Assembly (NCBI GenBank): GCA_900756545.1
Contig: CAAEKO010000002.1
Span: 62,001 to 126,000, forward strand
Direction: 5' to 3'
Origin: Clostridia bacterium
GTDB lineage: Bacteria; Bacillota; Clostridia; UBA1381
Length of the DNA: 64,000 nt
In this document: positions 54,595-63,842 of the stretch, one piece after another
Layout: every line of letters starts with the position of its first letter
How positions within the stretch are numbered: position 1 is the stretch's first letter
Program-made: the position numbers and the translations under genes
The notes under the pieces: generated by a model
Seen by the model: the letters and a program-made list of their open reading frames with translations, nothing else
Told to the model about the DNA's origin: nothing
Database searches by the model: none

Positions 54595-56232
54595 GTGAAA
54601 AACCAAGTATTTCGCTGGATATGGAAAAACGGCAGAAAAAGCGTACCCTTTATTATATTTTTGACTGTTTTAAGCATTGTACTGTCTCTTGTTTCACTCC
54701 AATTTGCTATGGTGTCCCGGAATGTGATCAATATTGCAATGCGGACGTCTCAGGGCAGTTTGTTGCGCGAATGCTTCCGGCTGGCAGGACTGCTTTTGGG
54801 AATGCTGGTCTTACAGATTGCTATCAATTATGCGAATGTCCACGCGAATTCAAGGTTTGAGATTGATCTGAAACGGTCTGTATTCCGTACGCTTATCAAC
54901 AGGGACTATCTTTCTGTAGCAAAATACCATTCCGGGGAGCTTCTGAATCGCATCAACAGTGATGTTTCTGTAATTGTGAATGGAATTATCACCATTATTC
55001 CCGCATTGGCTTTGTTCTTGACAAGTATCATTGGGGCGTTCTGCTATTTGTTTTCAATTGACAGAACACTTGCGGTGGTTATCCTCTGTGCGGGACCGTT
55101 TGTCGTTGTAGGCGCGCGGCTGTACAGCCGGCGTTATAAGGTGCTTCACAAGGAATGCCAGGCCGCTGCGGGCAAAACCAATTCCTTCATGCTGGAAATC
55201 TTACAGAATTTGCTTGTGGTAAAGTCGTTTTCTAATGAAGAATCGGTGCTGGACCGGGCGGAGAACCTCCAGCGAGAAAACTACCGCCTGAAGGTAAAAC
55301 GGACTACGGTTTCGGTCTTTGCCCATGTAGGCATGTTTTTGATTTTTAATGCAGGGCAATATTTTTCTCTGGCCTACTGCGCATTCCGGCTGGCAACCGG
55401 AGCGCTGTCCTACGGGGATGTCATGGCGATATGGCAATTAGTCGGGCAGATTCAGTCTCCATTTAAAAATATTTCAGGACTAATTCCTAAATTTTTTGAG
55501 GTGACGGCCTCGGTAGAACGGCTGCTTGATCTGGAAACTCTACCCGAAGAAAAGCAGACTGGCGACGCCCTTCCTTCCAGCGTTTACAGCAGAATGGAGG
55601 CGCTGGTATGCAGAGGAGTGCGGTTTGCTTACAATAAAGACAATGTAGTATCTAATGTAGATTTCTCCGTTCAAAAGGGAGAATGTGTTGTGGTGGCGGG
55701 AGAATCGGGCGCGGGGAAGAGCACAGCGGTAAAGCTTCTTTTGGGGATATTTGAGCCCCAGGAAGGAAAATTGTACATAAAGACCGCAGATGGAAAAATT
55801 AATATCGGCAAATCAACTCGGCCGTTGTTTGCCTATGTTCCCCAAGGGAATCTGATTCTGTCCGGTACGATCCGGGAGAATATTTGCTTTGGTTCAAGTG
55901 ATTCAACGGATGAAAGGATTATTGAATGTGCAAAGGTAGCCCAGATATGGGATTTTATTTCAAATTTGGAGGATGGCCTGGATACGGTAGTGGGCGAAAA
56001 GGGATTAGGGCTTTCCGAAGGACAGGCTCAGCGGATTTCTATTGCCCGGGCATTGCTTTATGGCGCGCCCGTCCTGCTTTTAGATGAGGCGACCTCCGCA
56101 CTGGACAGCAATACGGAGGCGGCGCTTTTGCAGGCTATCCGCAGCATGACGGACAAAACCTGTATTCTGGTTTCTCATAAACAGGCCGCCTTTGAAATCT
56201 GCGATAAGGTTATCCGTATCGAAAAGGCATGA
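54595..56232 (+). CDS. ABC exporter half-transporter (permease + ATPase)
   Basis: 545 residues from a GTG at 54595 (GGAGGATTGGAG upstream). About six membrane segments in the first 300 residues form the type-I exporter membrane domain, and then comes the ATPase domain with Walker A GESGAGKST, Q-loop PQGN, signature LSEGQAQR, Walker B VLLLDEATSALD, and His in VSHKQ. A homodimer is expected. Substrate unknown (lipid, peptide or drug). It has a strong promoter and a terminator on each side, so it is a single-gene unit. Confidence 0.93.
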   Translation: MKNQVFRWIWKNGRKSVPFIIFLTVLSIVLSLVSLQFAMVSRNVINIAMRTSQGSLLRECFRLAGLLLGMLVLQIAINYANVHANSRFEIDLKRSVFRTLINRDYLSVAKYHSGELLNRINSDVSVIVNGIITIIPALALFLTSIIGAFCYLFSIDRTLAVVILCAGPFVVVGARLYSRRYKVLHKECQAAAGKTNSFMLEILQNLLVVKSFSNEESVLDRAENLQRENYRLKVKRTTVSVFAHVGMFLIFNAGQYFSLAYCAFRLATGALSYGDVMAIWQLVGQIQSPFKNISGLIPKFFEVTASVERLLDLETLPEEKQTGDALPSSVYSRMEALVCRGVRFAYNKDNVVSNVDFSVQKGECVVVAGESGAGKSTAVKLLLGIFEPQEGKLYIKTADGKINIGKSTRPLFAYVPQGNLILSGTIRENICFGSSDSTDERIIECAKVAQIWDFISNLEDGLDTVVGEKGLGLSEGQAQRISIARALLYGAPVLLLDEATSALDSNTEAALLQAIRSMTDKTCILVSHKQAAFEICDKVIRIEKA

Positions 56233-56240
56233 ACATAGAA

Positions 56241-56290
56241 ACGGGATTTTGCAATAAAAATGCTTGTCTGTTGCAAAATTCCGTATTTTT
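56241..56290 (+). terminator. Terminator after the ABC exporter gene
   Basis: ACGGGATTTTGCAA (56241-56254) pairs with TTGCAAAATTCCGT (56271-56284), with one bulge, then ATTTTTTTG. Confidence 0.75.
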
Positions 56291-56342
56291 TTGCCCTTTT
56301 TACTAAAAATTATAGAAATCTGAATTTTTTTTTAAATAACAC

Positions 56343-56371
56343 TTGCATATTGGAAATAATGGTGATAGAAT
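56343..56371 (+). promoter_or_regulatory. Promoter of gdhA
   Basis: TTGCAT (56343-56348), 17-nt spacer, TAGAAT (56366-56371). Confidence 0.65.
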
Positions 56372-56421
56372 ATTTTATAATGGGGCAATTTGATTTAGAT
56401 TCATGCCCACACAGTTTATAA

Positions 56422-57777
<1,356 letters not shown>

Positions 57778-57794
57778 TTGAATAACTGAAAATA

Positions 57795-57826
57795 AAAAGG
57801 ACTGTTTTACGAAACAGTCCTTTTCT
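57795..57826 (+). terminator. Terminator after gdhA
   Basis: AAAAGGACTGTTT (57795-57807), loop TACG, AAACAGTCCTTTT (57812-57824). Confidence 0.9.
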
Positions 57827-57928
57827 GTTATAGTGCAGACGGGGCGTTCTTGTTTAGTCTGCTCTGTTTTAGCATAACTGGCTGGAGCATTCTTTTCGGG
57901 CTGCTTCAATACAATTAACACAAAAATA

Positions 57929-57957
57929 AACCAGCCATGACAATGCCATGGCCGGTT
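57929..57957 (-). terminator. Terminator downstream of spoVG
   Basis: On the minus strand AACCGGCCATG pairs with CATGGCTGGTT, then TATTTTTGTG. It lies just after the spoVG stop. Confidence 0.75.
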
Positions 57958-57971
57958 CCCCCAAAATTACA

Positions 57972-58259
57972 TCATAAAGATTGTACGTCCTCGGAATCTT
58001 CCGCCGATAAAAGCTCCTCATATTTGTCCAGAATTGCCTTCTCCACAAGCTCCCGCATTGCGCTGTTGATCGGATGCGCTATATCCCTGTACTCGTTGTC
58101 ATTGGTTTTCCGGCTGGGCATAGCAGTAAACAATTTTTCCTGGCCCTCAATAATTTTGATGTCGTGTATAACAAACGCGTCATCAAACGTTATAGAAGCA
58201 ACCGCCTTCATTTTTCCGTCGGTGGGGATTTTCTTAACTCTGATGTCTGTGATTATCAA
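57972..58259 (-). CDS. spoVG: SpoVG family regulatory protein
   Basis: 95 residues starting with TTG at 58259, which aligns with Bacillus SpoVG ([52 protein letters not shown]). SpoVG is an RNA/DNA-binding protein affecting septation, sporulation and cell-wall genes. GTGGTGA lies 4-10 nt upstream. The C-terminal tail is acidic. The promoter is at 58328-58356 and murC diverges from it. Confidence 0.95.
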   Translation of the reverse strand: MIITDIRVKKIPTDGKMKAVASITFDDAFVIHDIKIIEGQEKLFTAMPSRKTNDNEYRDIAHPINSAMRELVEKAILDKYEELLSAEDSEDVQSL

Positions 58260-58327
58260 TTATTTCACCACTTTTCCGCCATAGATTCAACAACTGAGCG
58301 TGAAAACCATTTCCCCTCACTATGTAT

Positions 58328-58356
58328 ATCATACAAAATAAATGGAATTATGTCAA
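58328..58356 (-). promoter_or_regulatory. Promoter of spoVG
   Basis: On the minus strand TTGACA (58356-58351), 17-nt spacer, TATGAT (58333-58328). Confidence 0.8.
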
Positions 58357-58508
58357 GAAGAAATCACTTTTATGGAAAAAATTTTGTTGATTATTTACAA
58401 TAAACAGAAAGATTTGATAGTTTTTGAACAAAATGAGTTTTATTTTTCCGGCGTTCGGTATATAATGATAGGTAAGGAATTTTTTAATGATAGGGGTTAT
58501 CATAAGAT

Positions 58509-59891
58509 ATGAAACGATTTGAACTGACGGAATTGGATCAAGGCGCACATATCCATTTTATCGGAATCGGCGGTATCAGTATGAGCGGACTTGCCCAGAT
58601 CATGCTGAAAAACGGTTATCAGGTCACAGGCTCAGACCGGGCGCCGTCCCATATTACGGATAAGCTGGTGGAGTTGGGCGCGAAAATATATTACGGGCAC
58701 AAGGCGGAGCAAATCGGAAATGCAAGTCTGGTGGTGCATACTGCCGCAGTCCATGGGGACAACCCTGAAATCATTGCGGCAAATGACCGGGGGATTAGAC
58801 TGATTGACCGGGCGGAATGCTTGGGGGCGATCATGAGGCTTTTTCCGAAGTCTGTAGGCGTTGCCGGAACGCACGGAAAAACCACGACCACCGCTATGCT
58901 GGCACATGCGCTTTTGCACGCTGGCACCGACGCTACCATCAGCATTGGCGGTGAGCTTGATTTGATTGGCGGGAATATCCGCACCGGCAGCTCGGAGTAT
59001 TTTGTCACCGAAGCCTGTGAGTATACCAACAGCTTTTTGAAATTTTATCCGCATATCGCGCTGATTACAAATATTGAAGCGGATCATTTGGACTTTTTCT
59101 CCGGCATTGAGGAAATTATCCAAAGTTTTCAGAAATTTGCCATGCTGACAAAGGACGGCGGCCGTGTGGTAGCCTTGGGGAGTGACAGCAACGTTCGCAA
59201 AGCGCTGGACTGCACCGGCCTGGATATGATCTATTATGGTCTGGACAGTCAGTATGATTATCATGTGGAAAACCTGTCTTACCAGTCGGGGTATGGGGAT
59301 TTTGATGTGATCGCCTACGGAAAATTTGTCTGCCATATAAGGCTGAATGTCCCAGGCGAGCACAATGTCCTGAACGCACTGGCGGCAATCGCCGTCTGCG
59401 GGCTTTTGGGCGTTGACCCGGAAACCGCGGCTCGGGGCATCGAAACCTTCCGGGGCACGCACCGGCGGTTTGAGCGGAAAGGAATGCTTAACGGTGCTGT
59501 CGTTATTGATGATTATGCCCACCACCCTACGGAGATCCGCGCAACCCTGAAAGCGGCGAAGAATTTGGATCACAAAAGGCTATGGTGTGTTTTCCAGCCC
59601 CACACTTATACCCGAACCAAAACGCTGTGGGCGGATTTTGTGGAAAGCTTTGACCTGGCGGATGAGTTGATCGTAGCGGATATCTATGCAGCCCGGGAGA
59701 AATTCGACGGCGTGACCCGTTCCGCTGATTTAGCGGCGGAAATTGCCCGACGGGGCGTCCGTGCCCAATATTTACCCTCATTTGGCGAAATAGAGGACTA
59801 TCTGCGGGCAAATGTACAGCCGGGCGATCTGGTATTTACTATGGGCGCTGGGGATGTGGTGCAAATTGGGGAGCATATTGTAGAAGCATAA
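58509..59891 (+). CDS. murC: UDP-N-acetylmuramate--L-alanine ligase
   Basis: 460 residues. It adds the first amino acid, L-Ala, to UDP-MurNAc in peptidoglycan synthesis. The Rossmann start IHFIGIGGISMSGLAQI, the ATP loop VAGTHGKTTTTAM, and EACEYTNSFLKF and DDYAHHPTEI are all present. The SD is weak (TAGGGG at ~58491). A TATAAT lies at 58461-58466 but its -35 region is poor. A strong terminator follows. It is a single-gene unit diverging from spoVG. Confidence 0.96.
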   Translation: MKRFELTELDQGAHIHFIGIGGISMSGLAQIMLKNGYQVTGSDRAPSHITDKLVELGAKIYYGHKAEQIGNASLVVHTAAVHGDNPEIIAANDRGIRLIDRAECLGAIMRLFPKSVGVAGTHGKTTTTAMLAHALLHAGTDATISIGGELDLIGGNIRTGSSEYFVTEACEYTNSFLKFYPHIALITNIEADHLDFFSGIEEIIQSFQKFAMLTKDGGRVVALGSDSNVRKALDCTGLDMIYYGLDSQYDYHVENLSYQSGYGDFDVIAYGKFVCHIRLNVPGEHNVLNALAAIAVCGLLGVDPETAARGIETFRGTHRRFERKGMLNGAVVIDDYAHHPTEIRATLKAAKNLDHKRLWCVFQPHTYTRTKTLWADFVESFDLADELIVADIYAAREKFDGVTRSADLAAEIARRGVRAQYLPSFGEIEDYLRANVQPGDLVFTMGAGDVVQIGEHIVEA

Positions 59892-59930
59892 AAATAGACT
59901 GTTTCGTTTCGGCGAAACAGTCTATTTTAT
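59891..59930. terminator. Terminator between murC and the Cys-rich gene
   Basis: AAAATAGACTGTTTCG (59891-59906) pairs perfectly with CGAAACAGTCTATTTT (59913-59928); A/T tracts occur on both sides. Confidence 0.92.
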
Positions 59931-60163
59931 TCTGTTTTAATGTAAATAGGCAGGGACTGCTTCGTTCCCCGTCTATCGAATTTATTTTTTATCTCCTTTT
60001 TCCATAAATTAGAACAAATAGGTGAGTCTTTACTTCTGCTTTTACATCTTGGATAGACACAATGTCCAGAGCAAAGCGGAAGATAGCGGCCATCGGAATC
60101 AAGAATATAATGCAGCAGAAAATGCATACATTGCTCACAAGTCTTTCGTTTCTTTTTATCCAT
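59927..60163 (-). CDS. Small cysteine-rich (zinc-ribbon-like) protein
   Basis: 78 residues starting at ATG 60163, with GGAGGG 7 nt upstream (60178 is an earlier in-frame ATG without SD). Cysteines occur as CEQC near 9-12, CSGHC, YPRC and PIC, in a basic, Lys/Arg-rich context, as in a small zinc-binding protein. Function unknown. It diverges from a small RHH protein over a 35-bp palindrome that overlaps its promoter, so it is probably under that protein's control or that of another dimeric repressor. Confidence 0.7.
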   Translation of the reverse strand: MDKKKRKTCEQCMHFLLHYILDSDGRYLPLCSGHCVYPRCKSRSKDSPICSNLWKKEIKNKFDRRGTKQSLPIYIKTE

Positions 60164-60186
60164 AATATATCCCTCCATAAATGATT

Positions 60187-60221
60187 ACAATTATGTAATT
60201 ATAATATAATTACATAATTGT
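60187..60221. promoter_or_regulatory. 35-bp palindrome (probable operator)
   Basis: ACAATTATGTAATTAT (60187-60202) - AAT - ATAATTACATAATTGT (60206-60221), a perfect 16-bp inverted repeat. It overlaps the -10 element (60217-60222) of the minus-strand promoter and lies between two divergent genes. Confidence 0.75.
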
Positions 60222-60245
60222 ACATTATATTTTAAACTTTGTCAA
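60217..60245 (-). promoter_or_regulatory. Promoter of the Cys-rich gene
   Basis: On the minus strand TTGACA (60245-60240), 17-nt spacer, TACAAT (60222-60217), overlapping the palindrome. Confidence 0.75.
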
Positions 60246-60286
60246 GGTATAATATTATCATACAACTATAGAAGGTGAGAAATAAT

Positions 60287-60466
60287 ATGGAGAAATTTAA
60301 GGTTCAGACTGATAAATATAAAGAGAAGACTATTAACAGAACTATCCGGGTTAAAATTGATGTGTATGATAAAATTATGGAATTAAGCACAAAATATAGG
60401 GTTTCTGCGAATAAAATTATAAATCAATGTTTGGAATATGCTTTAGAAAATTTAGAAGAAGAATAA
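60287..60466 (+). CDS. Small ribbon-helix-helix-type protein (possible repressor)
   Basis: 59 residues from ATG 60287, with AAGGTGA 7 nt upstream (a GTG at 60275 lies within the SD). The sequence has a basic strand NRTIRVKIDVYDKIMELS and then a helix with ANKIINQCLEYALENLEE, the pattern of a small Arc/MetJ/CopG-like RHH protein (strand then two helices). The divergent Cys-rich gene and the palindrome suggest it binds the palindrome as a dimer of dimers. It is different from the nonsense-interrupted RHH at 4342. Confidence 0.65.
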   Translation: MEKFKVQTDKYKEKTINRTIRVKIDVYDKIMELSTKYRVSANKIINQCLEYALENLEEE

Positions 60467-60474
60467 AAAAACAC

Positions 60475-60503
60475 TTGACAACAGCTTCAAAATATGGTAT
60501 ATT
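60475..60503 (+). promoter_or_regulatory. Promoter of trpB2
   Basis: TTGACA (60475-60480), 17-nt spacer, TATATT (60498-60503). A leader of about 130 nt follows before the trpB2 start. Confidence 0.8.
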
Positions 60504-60512
60504 GAACCCAGC

Positions 60513-60584
60513 AGAGATGAGAAGAGAATAGAAGAGTTGAGAACAGAAGAAAAAAAGAATGAATATAGTCATCTCTCCTCTGTT
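60513..60584 (+). promoter_or_regulatory. Possible structured leader upstream of trpB2
   Basis: AGAGATGA (60513-60520) is complementary to TCATCTCT (60569-60576), and AACAGA (60542-60547) to TCTGTT (60579-60584). The two pairings cross, so they would be mutually exclusive or a pseudoknot. The start GCAGAGATGAGAAGAG is vaguely like the beginning of a T-box stem I, but no AGGGTGG-type T-box sequence is seen. Confidence 0.3.
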
Positions 60585-60639
60585 AATTTTATATTACCGG
60601 GGGATTTTTTTTACCCTGAAACAGAAAGGATGTTTCATC

Positions 60640-62010
60640 ATGTCAAAAATTCCGTATAAAATTTACCTATCCGAACAGGAAATGCCTCAGCAGTGGATGG
60701 ATATGCGGCCGTTCATGAAAGAGCTGCCCGACCCGTTTATTCATCCCGCTACCCTCCAGCCTTGTACGGCGGCTGATCTGGCCCCAGTATTCTGTGATGC
60801 GCTGGTGGAGCAGGAGCTGAATACCACGAAAAAGCTGATCGACATTCCGGGTGAAATCATGGATTTTTATAAAATGTATCGCCCGGCGCCGCTGGTTCGG
60901 GCCTACAATCTGGAAAAAGCGCTGGATACTCCAGCGGAAATTTACTATAAATTTGAAGGCAACAACACCTCCGGCTCCCATAAGCTGAACTCTGCGGCGG
61001 CGCAGGTCTACTACGCCAAACAGCAAGGCCTGACCGCGCTCACGACAGAAACCGGCGCGGGCCAGTGGGGGACGGCGTTATCTATGGCGTGCGCGTTTTT
61101 CGGAATGGACCTGACAGTGTACATGGTAAAGGTGTCATCGGAGCAGAAGCCCCACCGGAAGGCGGTTATCATGACCTACGGCGGGAAGGTTATCCCCTCC
61201 CCATCCGATACTACAGAGGTAGGCAGAAAGATTCTGGCTGAAAACCCGGGGACAGGCGGCTCACTGGGCTGCGCTATCTCCGAGGCTATGGAAACGGCAT
61301 TGAAAACGGACAACTGCCGGTATGTGTTGGGCAGCGTCCTGAATCACGTGCTTTTGCACCAGTCTATCATTGGACAGGAAACAAAGACGGCGCTGGACAA
61401 ATATGATATTAAGCCGGATGTGATTATCGGCTGTGCCGGCGGCGGCTCAAACCTGGGTGGCCTGATCACGCCGTTTATGGCGGAGCGGCTGGAGGGCAAG
61501 AATGATATCCATTTTATTGCGGTTGAACCGGCGTCCTGCCCATCCCTGACAAGGGGAAAATATGCCTTTGACTTCGGCGACACAGGACGGACAACGCCGC
61601 TGATGCGGATGTATACCCTGGGCAGCGGATTTATGCCGTCTCCCAACCACGCGGGCGGTCTGCGGTATCACGGCATGTCCCCGATTCTGTCCAAGCTGTA
61701 TCATGACGGATATTTAGAGGCCCGTTCTGTGGAGCAGACTAAGGTATTTGAGGCCGCAACCATGTTTGCGCGCACAGAAGGTACGCTTCCCGCGCCGGAA
61801 TCCTCGCACGCTATCCGGGTAGCTATTGACGAAGCCCTTAAATGCAAAGAAGCCGGAGAGAAAAAGACCATCGTATTCGGCCTTACCGGTACAGGATATT
61901 TTGATATGACCGCTTATACGGCGTACCTGAATCATGATATGACAGATTATATCCCTACAGATGCGGATTTACAGAAGGGATTTGATTCTCTGCCCAAGGT
62001 TGATCTATAA
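60640..62010 (+). CDS. trpB: Tryptophan synthase beta chain, TrpB2 type
   Basis: 456 residues from ATG 60640 (AAAGGATG upstream; an in-frame ATG at 60559 gives a non-matching extension with no SD). TrpB2-type PLP enzyme: GSHKLNSAAAQ (Lys115 of the Schiff base), TETGAGQWG, and the phosphate loop CAGGGSNLGG. The long N-terminal and C-terminal parts are characteristic of TrpB2 and not of TrpB1. It condenses indole and serine, although some TrpB2 use phosphoserine. No trpA is nearby, which is common for TrpB2. Confidence 0.93.
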   Translation: MSKIPYKIYLSEQEMPQQWMDMRPFMKELPDPFIHPATLQPCTAADLAPVFCDALVEQELNTTKKLIDIPGEIMDFYKMYRPAPLVRAYNLEKALDTPAEIYYKFEGNNTSGSHKLNSAAAQVYYAKQQGLTALTTETGAGQWGTALSMACAFFGMDLTVYMVKVSSEQKPHRKAVIMTYGGKVIPSPSDTTEVGRKILAENPGTGGSLGCAISEAMETALKTDNCRYVLGSVLNHVLLHQSIIGQETKTALDKYDIKPDVIIGCAGGGSNLGGLITPFMAERLEGKNDIHFIAVEPASCPSLTRGKYAFDFGDTGRTTPLMRMYTLGSGFMPSPNHAGGLRYHGMSPILSKLYHDGYLEARSVEQTKVFEAATMFARTEGTLPAPESSHAIRVAIDEALKCKEAGEKKTIVFGLTGTGYFDMTAYTAYLNHDMTDYIPTDADLQKGFDSLPKVDL

Positions 62011-62024
62011 AAAACGGACACATG

Positions 62025-62050
62025 ACCCTGCTTCGGCAGGGTTATTTTTT
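62025..62050 (+). terminator. Terminator after trpB2
   Basis: ACCCTGC (62025-62031), tetraloop TTCG, GCAGGGT (62036-62042), then TATTTTTTTT. Confidence 0.88.
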
Positions 62051-62353
62051 TTGTATAGGCCGCATATGATATTACGAGGTGATAGTGTAAAAAATCACAC
62101 TATCAGATTGAATTGCCCGTGCGATATTTTCGTTCTGGAAGCAAAACAAAAGGGAATATGGGCATAATTTCCATTTAGCGCCTTGTTTGTCCGCAGATAT
62201 AGCGTTGGGCAGAAAGGCTATGGAAATTAACGTGATAAAGCGCGTCAGATGAATGAACTAACCAACAAACATAACGCAACCTCCGTTTAACGCCTGCACA
62301 GCCCGCATACAGAGCGTTGAAATCATAATAACTGCGGGCAGAAAGGTTATGGG
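62051..62353 (+). other. Intergenic region with two structured imperfect repeats before ylmC
   Basis: No gene of confidence is seen. A hairpin TGATAGTGT (62080-62088) / ACACTATCA pairs early on. Then two copies of an imperfect unit occur, 62174-62222 and 62286-62352. Each has A(A/G)CGCC, then (T/C)CCGCA, then AGCGTTG, then GGGCAGAAAGG(C/T)TATGG. Pairs exist inside each: AATTTCCAT (62166-62174) / ATGGAAATT (62220-62228), and GCCCGCA (62301-62307) / TGCGGGC (62333-62339). See the matching finding. Confidence 0.4.
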
Positions 62354-62359
62354 ATGAAT

Positions 62360-62611
62360 ATGGTACGGGCTTGTGATTTAAAACAGCGGGAGGTCATTGA
62401 TGTGGTGACTGCGGAACGGCTGGGCTATATTTACGATGTGGACGTGGATTTTGAAACCGGCCGGATCAATTCTATCATTATCCCCAACCGGGGCGGCGTA
62501 TGGGGCATGTTTTCCAAAAAGCGGGATTATGTCATCCCCTGGGACAGGATTGTAGCCATCGGGCGTGAGATCGTTCTGGTACGGCTGGACGGTATCGAGG
62601 TGGTGCGCTGA
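62360..62611 (+). CDS. ylmC: YlmC/YmxH family sporulation protein (PRC-barrel)
   Basis: 83 residues. A PRC-barrel protein of the YlmC/YmxH family: MVRACDLKQREVIDVVTAER, LGYIYDVDVDFETGRINSII, PNRGGVWGMFSKKRDYVIPW, RIVAIGREIVLVRLDG. The ATG at 62360 matches family starts; the ATG at 62354 would add two residues, and both lie after AGAAAGG at 62340-62346. Its exact function is unknown, but it is widely tied to sporulation. A short terminator overlaps the stop. Confidence 0.88.
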   Translation: MVRACDLKQREVIDVVTAERLGYIYDVDVDFETGRINSIIIPNRGGVWGMFSKKRDYVIPWDRIVAIGREIVLVRLDGIEVVR

Positions 62612-62631
62612 AACGCGCCGCTTCTTTTTTT
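62601..62631 (+). terminator. Terminator after ylmC
   Basis: GGTGCG (62602-62607) pairs with CGCGCC (62614-62619), followed by GCTTCTTTTTTTG. It overlaps the stop codon, and the next promoter's -35 is in its T-tract. Confidence 0.6.
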
Positions 62632-62658
62632 GACAAGCGGGGAATTTTGTGGTAAAAT
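62630..62658 (+). promoter_or_regulatory. Promoter of the secreted stalk-domain gene
   Basis: TTGACA (62630-62635), 17-nt spacer, TAAAAT (62653-62658). Confidence 0.8.
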
Positions 62659-62699
62659 ACTTCCGTAATTAGGAAGAAAATAGAAATGGAGGAAGAGCC

Positions 62700-63731
62700 A
62701 TGTTGAAAAAGGTTTTTGCAGCCGTATGCCTTGCGGCGCTGGGCCTGCTGCCTGCGGCGTCCGTTTCTGCAAAGGACAGCGCTATGTATCAGGCCTACAG
62801 TGGAATTTTAAGCGATGCTGTCGCAAGCTGCGGGTTGTACGATGACAATACCGATTACTGGGACTATTATGACTGCGGCGGAGTGGCTTATGCGGAGCTG
62901 GTGGACTTTGACGGCGATGGAAAAGAAGAGCTTCTGTACATATACGGGGTACCCCGGTTTACCTCCTATGAGGGAAAAATATACCGTTACCGTTACGCGG
63001 TCTGGGGATATGGCGGCGGGCAAGTATACCAGATCGCCAACGAGCCTATGGACGCATATAACGCTATTGCCTTTATTAAGCTGAGTATCTGTCCTCAGGA
63101 TACGGGCCTGACTTATCTGGAGAGCTTCCGGGAATCAGAATGGCTGGCGGCTACATATTCCTATTCTACCATTCTTGACGGAGTATGGACAGAGGTTTCC
63201 AATATGCGGATCGGCTGGTATGAAAAAAACTACCAGACTATTTTGTATTACCAGTTAAACAATGAAACGATTTCTGAGGCATATTTCTGGCAGCTGGACT
63301 CCTATTACCGAAAAAACGCCCGGGACATTACGCCGGAAAATTTCAGCGGCGGCGGAGTCAACAGGCTGGCGGAAAAGCTAAAGGCAATGGAAAGCGCCAT
63401 TGATATTTTTGTAAACGGCAGAGCGCTGAATATGGACAGCCAGCCGATTCTTGTAAACGGATGCACCATGGCGCCTATCCGTACGGTAGCGGAGGCTATG
63501 GCCTGCGATGTGGCCTGGGACCCGGAGACCCAGAGCGTAATTATAATTAAACCGGGGATAACGGCTGTGTTCAGCGGCAATACCATGCTGGTCAACGATA
63601 CAGAGTATAGGTTTGAGGTAGAGCCGGTAATCCTTGGGGGCACAGCATATGTACCCGTTCGGGCTGTGGAAGGCTTTGGCGCAAAGGTAGAATGGAACGG
63701 AGAGGAAAAGGCTGTCTATATTTCCTATTAA
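62700..63731 (+). CDS. Secreted stalk-domain protein
   Basis: 343 residues with a signal peptide (cleavage near VSA-KD). The N-terminal part has DFDGDGKEELLYIYG, a DxDxDG-type (dockerin/EF-hand-like) turn often seen in secreted clostridial proteins, and an aromatic-rich region I do not recognise. Residues ~233-343 are a stalk-domain pair (ILVNGCTMAPIRTVAEAMACDVAWD; LGGTAYVPVRAVEGFGAKVEW). GGAGG precedes ATG 62700. The function is unknown; it is a surface or wall protein by inference. Confidence 0.8.
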   Translation: MLKKVFAAVCLAALGLLPAASVSAKDSAMYQAYSGILSDAVASCGLYDDNTDYWDYYDCGGVAYAELVDFDGDGKEELLYIYGVPRFTSYEGKIYRYRYAVWGYGGGQVYQIANEPMDAYNAIAFIKLSICPQDTGLTYLESFRESEWLAATYSYSTILDGVWTEVSNMRIGWYEKNYQTILYYQLNNETISEAYFWQLDSYYRKNARDITPENFSGGGVNRLAEKLKAMESAIDIFVNGRALNMDSQPILVNGCTMAPIRTVAEAMACDVAWDPETQSVIIIKPGITAVFSGNTMLVNDTEYRFEVEPVILGGTAYVPVRAVEGFGAKVEWNGEEKAVYISY

Positions 63732-63759
63732 TTGTTAAATTATTGTAACAGTACCGTAA

Positions 63760-63788
63760 TTGAAAATTAATTTCATATCATATATAAT
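63760..63788 (+). promoter_or_regulatory. Promoter of nrdR
   Basis: TTGAAA (63760-63765), 17-nt spacer, TATAAT (63783-63788). Confidence 0.75.
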
Positions 63789-63842
63789 ACAAGAAAATGG
63801 AAGCTAAGGTGTATTATCAGTAGGGAAAGGATTGGTTACAAG

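Noticed and set aside
60504..60640. T-box riboswitch before trpB2
   Set aside because: No AGGGTGG(U)ACCGCG-type antiterminator sequence; kept only as a low-confidence structured leader.
62051..62353. Known riboswitch classes (ZTP, FMN, TPP, THF, c-di-GMP)
   Set aside because: The core sequences of these classes were not matched by eye.
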